DNA of 64,000 nucleotides, taken from contig OY726557.1 in NCBI GenBank assembly GCA_963383645.1, forward strand, positions 151,946,360 to 152,010,359. The letters run 5' to 3'. Under the pieces are notes generated by a model, which saw only the letters and a program-made list of their open reading frames with translations, ran no database searches and had not been told where the DNA came from. A program made the translations under genes and the position numbers. This DNA comes from Muscardinus avellanarius (lineage: Eukaryota; Chordata; Mammalia; Rodentia; Gliridae). Below are positions 51,276 through 64,000 of this stretch, piece after piece. Numbering within the stretch: the stretch's first letter is position 1; every line of letters starts with the position of its first letter.

Positions 51276-52769
51276 GGTAGGCATGGGCAACATGTGCAGT
51301 TTCATACCTCATAATTTTTCCAGACCCTAATTTGCTATTTCATGAAAGGGACAGAGCTATTTCCTTTTGTGTACATAACTATTCAACCGTCATCTGTCCA
51401 GAAGTAGTCTGAGCCATTCTTAGTCAAGATTGAATCTGCTTTCTCAGTTTGCTTTTATACATTCTGTAGCTGCAGTAGCAAAGGGTAACTGTTGAGCAGA
51501 GACTAAGTCTCATTGAAGTTCACTAGGCCTATTTCACAGAAAGAAGCCTAGGTCGGTGCTTTCCATATACCCAGTGTGAAACTATGTCCAGATGGACTCC
51601 TCTCAAGTATTGACTTACTGACAGACACCCAGAACCACATATATTTCTCTTTATCCTTCTAACAGATCTTGTCAACCTATAATACATGGCAGTTTTAGGA
51701 TGGAAAGACAACTGGCTTTGAATCTACAACGCTGAGTTAAGATCCACCTATGCCACTAAAACTGACTTTAGGGAAACCTAGATTTTTTATGTATAAAATG
51801 GGACTATCATTTTCCTTGATTGCTCTTATTTATTTTCAAAGATCAAAGTAGAAAAAACATTCTACAAAGAAGAGATGAAGTGGTATGATTTTAAAAGGCA
51901 GAATTTTCAACCAAACATGTTTAGGTTTTAAGCCAAATTTTAGTGCTTATTGCATGATTGAAACATATATTTCCTTAGTGAGATTATGGAGGTGATTAAA
52001 TGGGATGAAAACATCACCTCTACAACACAACAAGCTTTAGATAATAGGTTTTCTTGATTAACATTTAGTTATACTAGACTTTATTAAAAAAATAAAGAGG
52101 AAGGGAATATTTAGAGAGACCTGAAGGAAGATGTGAATAGATACCATATAGAAGGATGGAATCAGTTTATGGTAATTGAATAGGACTCTATGAATCTTCT
52201 CAACACAATATTCGACCAACAGAAGCAAACCATAAATTAGAACAATGAAAATTTTTTCATTACACTTTCTTTTCTCTAAAGAAAATAATCTTGATTTTTG
52301 GTTTACAGATCTCATCTTTTGATCCCCTGCCCAATACATAAACTTTCTCAGTACAGTTTAGTTTGTTAAAAATAATTTATATATTCTTGCTTTTTCTGGA
52401 ACCATTCCAAATGTTCTGATTCTCAGGTTTGCCAACACAGTTTAATGTCTTACAAAGATCTGTTAAATGTATATTATGCATTTTGCTAATGAAATTGTGA
52501 CTGTAAAGGACCTGAGGCATGCAGTGCACCCTGATCAGGCTGTGAGAAAAGTTGGTTATTTCCTATTTCTCCTGAGTCAATAGTTTCTATTTCTCCAGAA
52601 TCAAGAGTCCGGCACAGCATATTCTCTTTTAATAACTTTGGTTATGCTTTGGGCAAATTCTACTCTTTCTAGTATGAGGAAAATCGTTATGGTGATAAAA
52701 CATTTTGAGGTGAGTAAGCAGAACAGCAACTGAAGTATTTAAAAAAAAAAAAAAAGAAAAAAATTAAAA
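51276..52769. other. Intron 2 sequence, nothing recognised
   Basis: No supported feature. Confidence 0.4.
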
Positions 52770-52958
52770 CTCAGTGGGGCGTGGTGGCACACACTTGTAA
52801 TCCCCAGGCTTGGGAGGTGGAGACAAGAGGATCGCGCAGGTTCAAAGCCTGCCTTGCTGTCTTAAGAGACCCGTTTTCCAAATTAAAAAAAGGTATAAAA
52901 TAGGTCTGGGAATGTAGCCCGGAGGTAAGGGTTTCCAGGAACCCCAGTGCCACCAAAA
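52770..52958 (+). repeat. Young dimeric SINE just upstream of exon 3
   Basis: Young-class copy (B box ggttcaaagcc, ending with ttccaggaaccccagtgcca), preceded by an A run at 52740-52765. It ends 167 bases before exon 3, in the same orientation as the gene. Confidence 0.92.
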
Positions 52959-53125
52959 CAAAAAATAAACAAACAAAAAAAACCCCAAGAAACCCCAGTA
53001 AAGCTCAAGATGAAGTTTTTCTCTTAAAAAGTACAATCTCAATTCTTTAAAAACATCTGTGGTGTAACACAGCACAGTATGCTACTTCTACATCATTGCT
53101 TTTTATTTTGCTTTGCCTTTTCTAG

Positions 53126-55118
<1,993 letters not shown>

Positions 55119-55130
55119 TGAAAATTTCAA

Positions 55131-55334
55131 TGTCGGGCGCAGTGGCACATGCTTGTAATCCCCTCTCTTGGGAGGCTGAGACAGGAGGATCACACAGGTT
55201 TGAAGCCAGCCTCAGCTACTTAGGCTCTCAGCAACTTAGTGAGACCCTGCTTCCAAATAAAGTATAAAATAGGTCTGGGAGTATAGTCCAGAGGTAGAAA
55301 GCCCCTGGGTTCCACCCCCCCATTACCACAAAAA
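55131..55334 (+). repeat. Dimeric SINE, intermediate class
   Basis: Right half starts like the young class (taggtctgggagtatagtcc) but ends like the old one (gcccctgggttccacc). Short flanking repeat aaatttca. A useful intermediate between the two classes. Confidence 0.9.
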
Positions 55335-56592
55335 CAAAAGAAAGGAAATTTCATATAGTCAAGTTTTATATAATCTATATTATTTCTTACATTACAAAAT
55401 AATACATTCTTGCTAGGGAAACAGAAAAAATGAAAAGAAGAAATAATCACCAATACCAATACTATTAATGTGTAAAAGTAAACTTTAGTTACTATGAGTT
55501 TATTATCATATAGGTTTTTTCCAGACTCATATGTACATATGCTTATATATTTTAATGAGATCATTATTAGATCTCATTAAAATGATCTCATTATTAGAAT
55601 TATTTAACAGATATTTCAAATGACGTTCTAAAAGATGATTGTATTTCCTCTTGCAGTATTTGAGATGGGAGTTTTGTTTTGTATTTCAGCTAATATGACC
55701 AGATAAATCTTGAATAAAGAATAATCATGTAAATACTAATGTAACTTTTGTTTCAGTAAAGAATATTAGGGACAAAGCACACTAGAACACAATAGGAAAG
55801 AAACCCTACTTTCTTAGCAAAATATATTTGACCAGGCTTAGATGAAAACATGTTCAGATGGACATAGCTTTGTGTTACTGCAATAGAAAAAATTGAAGAA
55901 ATGTCAACCTACTGTTCTATTAACAAATCCAGAACTCTGTGTTCTGCATTGCCGACAACCATGTCCTTCATGTTTTTGAAGTAGCCTTTTTAGATCTGCT
56001 TAAGTTTACTTCTCAGAGGCAGACTGAATTCTAAAGCAAAATGTCTTCTGGATCATTCGATGTGCTTTGTAGAACAATCAGATGATCACTTGTTATTCTT
56101 CAATATGGACATGACTTATTTTCAGACATTGGTAATTAGCAAGTGCAGAAACATATGCCACCATTACATATTACAGAAGATAATATACACATATCTTCTG
56201 TTACCTAGTCATGTGGTGTTCCAGCCATTTAGGGACCTCTCACAATGACTCATGCTAGAGAGCTGGGCAAAACCTTTTACACATGGGAATGGCTTCCAGT
56301 GATGTTAACAGGAATTCTGAGGACTCAGTGTCTTCCCATAAGAGTAAAAATCATCATATGTTTCCTCTTACAATATATGACCAAAAATAAATCTCATATA
56401 AGATATAAATGAAGAATATAAAATGAAAATAGTGGTCTTTATTAGAAATGACATTTATAGCACAGGTTTTCTCCTACAAACTTGTATTTTCCCCCTTTTC
56501 ATCAGAATGACAAATTTTACTTTGTAAAAAAATGTTTAAATTTGAACATAAACTGCACCTATGGTTGTAATCTATTCTTCTGCTCATATTTT
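55335..56592. other. Intron 4 sequence, nothing recognised
   Basis: Contains a short local duplication of 'gatctcattaaaatgatc'-type text at 55557-55598. No gene or family recognised. Confidence 0.4.
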
Positions 56593-56606
56593 CTGAGTCT
56601 TCAGAG

Positions 56607-56812
56607 TTTTATTTTTTCCCAGTACTGAGTATGGAACCCAGGGGCATTCTACTCCTGAGCCACACCCCCTGCCCTATTTTTTATTCTTTATTTTGAAACA
56701 GGGTCTCACTGAATTGCAAAGGGCCTAAGTAGCTGAGGTGGTCGCAAAAACGTGATCCTCCTGTCTCAGCCTTCCAAATGCTGAGATTACAAGTGTGCGC
56801 CACCATGCCCGG
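56607..56812 (-). repeat. Dimeric SINE, old class, with TSD
   Basis: Inverted. 14-bp TSD ctgagtcttcagag at 56593-56606 and 56813-56826. Old-class right half. Confidence 0.92.
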
Positions 56813-56851
56813 CTGAGTCTTCAGAGATTTAAGCTGAATTGAAAGACTTAA

Positions 56852-57051
56852 ACTAGCTGGGTGTGGTGGAGCACGCTTGTAATCCCAGCATTCAGGAGGC
56901 TGAGACTGAGGATCGCAGTTCGCAGACAGCCTCAGCTACATAGTGAGGCCCTCTACAACTTAGTGAGACCCTGATTCAAAATAAAAAATAAAAAATAGGG
57001 CAGGGCGTGTGGCTCGGAGGTCAAATGCCCCTGGGTTCCATCCTCAGACCC

Positions 57052-57079
<28 letters not shown>
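56852..57079 (+). repeat. Dimeric SINE, old class, with long A tail and TSD
   Basis: TSD aaagacttaa at 56842-56851 and 57080-57089. About 26 A in the tail. Right half with B-box-like gggttccatcc. Confidence 0.92.
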
Positions 57080-57084
<5 letters not shown>

Positions 57085-57089
57085 CTTAA

Positions 57090-58234
57090 GCTGAATTATC
57101 CCTTTTGTTTTTACTTTGTGATCAGTTAAATTATAATATCTATCCTAAACTTAATAATTTTCTCTTTCTATAACCAGCAAATTCAAAAGCACAATGATTT
57201 CTGGAGGGTCTGGTGCTTTGAAACAGGCTATTTATGTAGTCCTTTGGTTTACACAGTTCTCAATTTTTGATTGAATCAAAATTAACCTGATTTCCTTCAC
57301 TATTTCTTCTTCTCTGGCCATGTTTCTTTCTGGCATCTGTTTTACATCCTCACTTATGAACACTGAGGCAAATAATTCAATTAAACAGAAATCATCAAAG
57401 CATTTTTCTCATGTCTAAAATCTGTTTTAATGACTATTATTTTTCCTCTGAAGAATGATTTTAACATCTATTTTATAATTTTTTCCATTAACAATGAACA
57501 TAAACAGCTTTTGTAGGTCATAGAATTGACTTTTTAGGAGGGAAGATAGCTTCAGCTAAATGAAGGCTTGTATTTAAGATATATTTAAATATTTTAGAGT
57601 TTCCAATATATCCATGAAAATTAACCGAGATCAAATATAAACATGTACATCCTTCAAGAAGATCAAATATAAACATGTACATCCTTCAAGAAGGACAGGG
57701 CTTATAGGTTTTTCTCTTCCCCTTTCAGAAAAGTTTTATTTTTACTTGTTCTACTATCCTTCTACTTTCTTTCTACTTATTCTACTTTCCTTCTTCTACT
57801 GTCACTCAAATATCAGCTGTTTTTGATCATTACAATACAAATGGGTTATACTGGGATTTACAATCATTTTAGTTTAAGGAGCCCCAGCTTTCTGCATTTC
57901 TATGTGTTATTAGATAGTGGGGTATCTGGTCATAGATAATTACCTAATAAGAGCATGATATAGAAAACTTAGAGGCAAATATTTCTTTCAATGCTTACCC
58001 TCAATCATTTTCTGGTATACCAGTTGTTCAACTTATTCCAAAATGTCTTCCTATTTACATTTATTTATTAGAAATCTGTTTGCATTCTAGAATACAGAAA
58101 TGCAAAAAATTTACTTAAATGAATAATTCATTTTAATTCTTAAAGTCTACTGAGAGTTGCCAAAGTCTCTCTTACTTTAAAAAGAAATATAGCCCTCATT
58201 TGTCTAGAGTAAAAACTAGAGACTATGCTAAGTC
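57090..58234. other. Intron 4 sequence with a 32-bp tandem duplication
   Basis: The unit beginning gatcaaatataaacatgtac occurs at 57629-57660 and again at 57661-57692 without a difference. Nothing else recognised. Confidence 0.7.
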
Positions 58235-58600
58235 TGATCAGACTTCACAAACAATGAAGGGTCATAGATTTTTATTCATATGTGGAAGCTAGGGAGAAAT
58301 TGGGATAAAAAAGGGACTCTAGACAAAGGAGATGAAACCCTAGTAGAGTGATGGAGGGAGTGGAGGAGAAGGAAGCAGGTAAGAGAGAAATTTGATGAAG
58401 GAAGCACTCCAGTTGATACAATATACATATACAAAATTCTTAATGATAATCTCAGTGTTGTGTACTCAGAAAGGAAAGGAATAGGGTGGAAGCCAGGGAA
58501 GCTTACCAAATGCTGGGGATAGCTATGTCCCTGTCACTCTGAATGTCACTATACACATGATTTTAATGTACCAATAAAAAATTCAAAAATGAAATAAAGG
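58235..58600 (+). mobile_element. L1 3' end fragment
   Basis: Sense L1 3'UTR (atgtggaagctagggagaaa to gtaccaataaaaaattc), 5'-truncated. Confidence 0.8.
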
Positions 58601-58680
58601 GTATGAGGACAGAAACCCTATGTATGTCCTAAGAACCCGCCTTTTTAAAATTTTTGCTTGCTTTAAAAAGTAACCTACAA

Positions 58681-58887
58681 TTTTTTTTTTTTTTTTTTTT
58701 GGTGGTACTGGGGTTCCTGGAAGCCCTTCTACCTCCAGGCTACACACCCAGACCCATTTTTTTTTACATTTTTATTTGGAAACAGGGTCTTCTAAGCCAG
58801 CGTGCACAGCTGGCTTCGAACCTGCGTGATCCTCCTGTCTCTGCCTCCCAAGCGCAGGGATTACAAGTGTGCGCCACCACACCTGGC
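58681..58887 (-). repeat. Young dimeric SINE
   Basis: Inverted, T tail of 20, intact ttcctggaa block at 58714-58722, and the left-half inverted repeat (aagccagc ... gctggctt). Confidence 0.93.
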
Positions 58888-59919
58888 AATTTTTTTAAAA
58901 AAAAAGAAACAACAATGCTTGGTTTGGTTCTTCTCTTCCCCTTCAGAGTAAGATAAAGGCATTACATTATTTAAGGCCTAGAAGCCCAGTGGAATAAGAA
59001 GATAAGCCAGGTCAGGGATGCAACAGAGGTCAAACACTACCTGGATGACTGAACACTGGCTGTAGCAGAATCTAGGAGAGCCAGGCTAAGCTTTTCCATT
59101 TATCAGGCCCATTCTAACATGGTAGCTTTATTTTCAACCCCATTTCATGTCCCCTACCTTATTTTTCATCTTTTATTCTTTTTCTGTTTCTTTGGTTCTA
59201 TTTAAACTTATGCTTTCTTTTATTTTTTTGGTGTCTTTGAAAGTTGCTTCTTATTCTTGTTGAAACAAAGCAGGTAGAAGATCACCTTTCTATAGGTTTC
59301 ACTATTATCAATTATTGTCCTGATACCAGTTTTGCAAAACACTTAAATAAATTGAAAATTTTAAATAGTTGGTTCCAGATTTTTAATTGCTTTTCCAATG
59401 AGGAAATGTTGAAACTGACAATGAACTTTTATGTTTTAATATGTAATTAAAATACATCACACATAAAACATTATGGAATAAAAATGATACATATGGCATA
59501 TCAAGGAGAATATATTGAAAGCACATTGATATTTCTTACAATAGGCCCTTGGCCAAGAAAAAACAGACTGAATATATGTATTGGGTTTTGTTGACCATTT
59601 AAGAGGATGACCAGAACCCTTAAGACACAATCTAGAACTTCCCCTCTCTTAGCTAAGATCCATGCATTTCAGACAGACATGAATCCTATACTATAGAGAA
59701 ACTATAGATTTAAGATCCTTATATTTCATATGATAAATGATTTTTCACACAATTTTGAAGATTCACTCTTTGTCACTCAGCTAATGAGGAATGAAACTGA
59801 GGGAATCTGAGCCTAAATTGTTAGACTTTATACCCAGTGTCCATCGAAGGACATTGTCCTAATATTTAATGAAAATAGCCTGTACTGAATTATCTTTTTG
59901 GTTCTTGTGACTTTTCAAA
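58888..59919. other. Intron 4 sequence, nothing recognised
   Basis: No supported feature. Confidence 0.4.
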
Positions 59920-60205
59920 ATTTTTATTGGCGCATTGTAGCCATACATCTTAATGAGGTACAAGAGGGTAGAGGCATACATGCACACATCACCCAATTAG
60001 CCCTTCTCCAGTTCCCACCATATTCCCTCCCCCTCCCTCCATCTGTGGTTTAGTGGTTGACTTTGATATGTTTGTGAATGTACATCATGTACATTAGGGA
60101 ATTTCCATTTTCCCCCATCCATCCCCTCAGTTAGATAGCCTTATTCCTTATTTGCTCATCTATGGTTTCTCCTTCTTCATCTAGAGTTTCTCCTATGATG
60201 TTTTT
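59920..60205 (-). mobile_element. L1 3'UTR fragment, first of a pair
   Basis: Antisense L1 3' terminus (tttttattggcgcattgtag) truncated at about 60205. Confidence 0.85.
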
Positions 60206-60217
60206 CCCAGGTTTTTA

Positions 60218-61075
60218 CTTTTTTTATTGGTGTATTGTAGTCATACATCTTAATGGAGTACAATATGGTAGAGCTATACATGCACATGTCACTCAATTAG
60301 CCCTTACCCAATTCCCACCCCATTCCCTCCTTCTCCCTCCTTCTCATGTTTCACTTAGTGATTGACTTTGATATGTTTGTGAATACACATAATGTACAAT
60401 AGGGAATTTTTCTCTTCTCCCCTCTCATATCCCTCATTTAGTCACCTTATTTTCTCATCTATAGTTTCTTCTTCTTTGTCTAGAGTTCCTCCTTTTTTAC
60501 ATTTTCTTCCTATCTTTCACATATTAGGCAGAGCATCTGATTTCTTACTTTTTGTGACTGACTAATCTCACTTAGTGTAATGTTCTCCAGTTCCATCCAT
60601 TTCCCTGTAAATGATGTAATTGTGTTCTTCTGTATGGCTGAGTAAAATTCCATTTTGTACATAGTCTATAGTTTTGTAATTCATCTGTCCCTGGACACCT
60701 TGGCTGGTTCCATAGTTTGGCAATTGTGAATTGTGCCGCAATGAAAATAGATACACAGGCATTAGTTTAATAGTTTGATTTCCATTCTTTTGGGTAGATA
60801 AACAGATGTGGTATTGCTGGATAATATGATAGGTTTGTTCCCATTCTTCTGAGGATCCTCCATACCGTTTTCCAAAGTAGTTGCACTAATTTGCAATCCT
60901 ACAAACAATGTATTATAGTTCTCATGTCTCCATCTCCTCACTAACATTTGTTCTTGTGTTTTTAATGATTGCCATTCTAGCTGGAGTTAGATGAAATCTT
61001 ATGGTAGTTTTGATTTGCATCTCTCTGATTACTAATGATGTTTAACATTTTTTCATACATTTATTGGCCATTTGA
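60218..61075 (-). mobile_element. L1 3' end, second of a pair
   Basis: Antisense L1 3'UTR plus over 500 bp of the ORF2 C-terminal region, directly after the previous fragment and in the same orientation. This may be an L1 inserted close to an older L1 3' end. Confidence 0.87.
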
Positions 61076-61465
61076 ATTCAACACAAGACAGCAACAGCTG
61101 AGGTCTGACTTGCATGTATGTCAATGGAAGAGACATGAGGGCAACAATCAAGGATCTATACATTGCAGAGTAGGCTCGCTTTCATATTTTCATTGTTGCT
61201 TCCTTAATACCTTAGACCCACTAGTTTGTTTTCTATGAATAGCCCTGATATTATGCTCTGTATTTTTTCACCAATATTACATAGTTATCTTAAGAACTTA
61301 AATAGCCTTGACAGAAAAGTGATTCAATTATTAATCAAGAATATCAACTCATGTAGCTAAAGAATGTGATCAAAATTTTACATCAACATAAAAAATTATA
61401 TCACTAATTATGTAAGGATGCAAAATTGTTTTAGGATAACATTGAAATATGTCAATGTTTATTCT

Positions 61466-61468
<3 letters not shown>

Positions 61469-61504
<36 letters not shown>
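61469..61504 (+). repeat. (GT)18 microsatellite before exon 5
   Basis: Thirty-six uninterrupted bases of GT, ending 56 bases upstream of the exon 5 acceptor, on the transcribed sense strand as (UG)18. Confidence 0.97.
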
Positions 61505-61508
<4 letters not shown>

Positions 61509-61533
61509 TGCAAAGTTCACAAAACAAAATTAA

Positions 61534-62139
<606 letters not shown>

Positions 62140-62285
62140 ATTGAAAATTATTATGTGCCAGGAGTTGCTCAAAGCACATTACATATATAAAATCACATAA
62201 TCTTTCAATGCTTCAGTTTTCTAATCTACTTTATGTATTTATACAAGTATTAAATAGCTTGCTTTAGATCTCTTAAGTGGTAAGA
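62140..62285 (-). repeat. MIR fragment
   Basis: 'tattatgtgccaggagttgc', 'gcttcagttttctaatctac' and 'gatctcttaagtggtaagag' resemble MIR in reverse. Confidence 0.5.
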
Positions 62286-62389
62286 GAGAGAGAAGAAATT
62301 CATTCTAAATCACTGTACTAGTTGTATTTGGAATTCATTTTTACCTGTGGCTGGCCATTAATGTAATAAAAATGAGAAAAATTTTTAGT

Positions 62390-63060
62390 AGGATATTTAT
62401 GAATAAACAAATTCAAAAGTATTAAGTGCCTTTGGTAATGAGGATACCAAGGAGGATGAAATGTAGTGTTTGCACTCAAAAAAGTTAAATCTGATAGAAA
62501 AGTCAGTAAATAAATCAATAATGAAAGGTCAACGTGACAGGTGGTATAAATGGGGAACTGTTGAGGTGTTGGGAGAGAAGACATAGGCTGAGCTTCTAAA
62601 TAGTCACTGGGGTTGGAGGCAGAAAGGGCAGGAAAGCCCTCCCTAACCAGTCCCTTCAGTTTAGATTTTGAGGTTAAGGAAATGTTAACTGAACCAAGTT
62701 TCGGGGTGACAAGGACACTACAAGGCATGGGGTAGGACTGTGATAGCAAGTAGCACATCTGGGGTATTAGGCGGAGGTAGAGCCCAGATGCATTTGTACA
62801 TATGGGTGGTAGTAGATAAGGGTGATGACATGGCTGAAGGAGATTTCCAGTGCTTGGTGATATGATCAGGTAACATTTTAGAAAGGTCACAGTGGTTTGG
62901 ATGTGTAGGGTGGTGGGTCCAGAGGCTCAGACCCAGTTAATGTGAATTTTCTGAGAAGGATGAGAGCCAGAGCTTACAGGACTGGGAAAAGGACTTGAGA
63001 TATATTTAAAAGATCAACAATACACTTGGTGATTTTTGCATATCAAAAGAGATTCTGTGG
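62390..63060 (-). repeat. L2 LINE 3' portion
   Basis: Long diverged match to reversed L2 text (gggagagaagacataggct, aggaaagccctccctaacc, atgatcaggtaacattttag, ttgagatatatttaaaag). The antisense frame at 62318-62890 is a remnant of it. Confidence 0.5.
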
Positions 63061-63215
63061 ATTCTGTCTTAGATGAGTAGGTAGGGATTATAAGAATATG
63101 AGTATAAGAATATAATTATAAGAATATTATAAGAATATTTTCTAGGACAAAGAATATGAAAAGAAGGTCATACTTGAGACTGAGAGCAAAAAGTTGATAT
63201 GTGAAAAGTGTGATT

Positions 63216-63272
63216 GGCTGGGGGTATAGCTCTGATGTAGAATGTTCCTGGGTTCAATCCCTAGCACCACAA
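63216..63272 (+). repeat. ID element (tRNA-Ala-derived SINE)
   Basis: ggctgggggtatagctctga to gggttcaatccctagcaccac. Single ID unit with an A-rich tail that runs into the following tandem duplication. Confidence 0.8.
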
Positions 63273-63890
63273 AATAAATAATAAGCATCATTTGAATATT
63301 GTCTTTATCTTATTAGCACAAGAGCCTATGTGCCATAGTTTATTTTACTGTATTGGCATATGTAAAATATATAATACATAGAAAATTTCAATAAATTTTA
63401 AATAATTATTATTGTATTTTTCAGTAAGAGTGTATATGCTTCTTTAGAGGGCTAGTGTTTCCTACAAAAGATACATTAGGAAACAATGTTTCTTTTAGTA
63501 TAAGATGAAAGAAACTTAAAAATTAATTTTTTAATAAGGGAATTAGAGATAATGAATGATCGTTTATTCTTTATCATAATTAATAAATAATAAGCATCAT
63601 TTGAATATTGTCTTTATCTTATTAGCACAAGAGCCTATGTGCCATAGTTTATTTTATTGTATTGGCATATGTAAAATATATAATACATAGAAAATTTCAA
63701 TAAATTTTAAATAATTATTATTGTATTTTTCAGTAAGAATGTATATGCTTCTTTAGAGGGCTAGTGTTTCCTACAAAAGATACATTAGGAAAGAATGTTT
63801 CTTTTAGTATAAGATGAAAGAAACTTAAAAATTAATTTTTTAATAAGGGAATTAGAGATAATGAATGATCATTTATTCTTTATCATAATT
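63273..63890 (+). repeat. 309-bp tandem duplication
   Basis: Unit 1 at 63273-63581 and unit 2 at 63582-63890 are head-to-tail, with only about four to six base differences seen by eye. Unit 1 begins in the A-rich tail of the ID element. No coding content. Confidence 0.95.
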
Positions 63891-64000
63891 CATCCTCCTC
63901 ATGGTAATATAATTTTATTATAAATTTTAGATAATTTTTTTCTTTTTCATTTAGAAACTTAACCAAGGATATTAAATTAACTTGTAATTTTATGAGTAAA
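63891..64000. other. Intron 5 sequence to window end
   Basis: AT-rich, nothing recognised. Confidence 0.4.

Noticed and set aside
62318..62890. 190-codon antisense frame
   Set aside because: Lies over a diverged L2 fragment with no recognisable domain.

Overview
The window is mammalian nuclear DNA and lies almost entirely inside one protein-coding gene, TRPC6 (receptor- and diacylglycerol-gated cation channel), on the + strand. Four coding exons are present with canonical GT/AG borders: 40172-40946, 53126-53308, 54879-55043 and 61561-61777. They correspond to exons 2-5 of the human gene (about residues 58-503, human numbering). Exon 1 lies upstream of base 1 and exons 6 onward lie past base 64000. 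So 1-40171 is intron 1 sequence, followed by complete introns 2 (12.2 kb), 3 (1.6 kb) and 4 (6.5 kb) and the start of intron 5.

The interspersed repeats point to a non-murid rodent. The dominant SINE is a dimer of a 7SL-derived B1-like left half and an ID/tRNA-Ala-like right half (the B1-dID/STRID type known from the squirrel-related clade and some other rodents). Two lone ID elements are also present. No B2 or B4 was seen. The species cannot be fixed from this sequence. At least two SINE age classes are visible: older copies ending in the usual ID B-box region, and a young class with a rewritten right half, often with intact target-site duplications (TSDs).

Layout: 1-40171 is intron 1, with many SINEs, L1 3' ends, old L2 and MIR, an MLT2-like LTR, microsatellites, and two copies of an unusual chimeric L1 (11163-14105 full length, 25020-25487 5'-truncated). 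40172-40946 is exon 2 (ankyrin repeats and zinc motif). 40947-53125 is intron 2, containing nested young SINEs and a third, full-length copy of the chimeric L1 with an intact ORF1 (46937-49699). 53126-55043 holds exons 3 and 4 (linker and pre-S1 region). 55044-61560 is intron 4, ending in a (TG)18 tract 56 bases before exon 5. 61561-61777 is exon 5 (S1, N-glycosylation site, start of S2). The window ends in intron 5 with a 309-bp recent tandem duplication.

The most notable discovery is the chimeric L1 family. In element orientation it is L1 5'UTR, then ORF1, then an ancient L1 ORF2 fragment in reverse orientation plus about 200 bp of unknown origin, then only the last ~150 bp of an L1 3'UTR and the tail. 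Three copies occupy three unrelated sites, each with its own TSD (11-16 bp, 16 bp and 13 bp), so the chimera itself has been copied by target-primed reverse transcription. It has no sense ORF2 and would depend on another L1 for reverse transcriptase. It is a half-L1 (HAL1-like) non-autonomous retrotransposon, apparently lineage-specific. All repeat boundaries are by eye.
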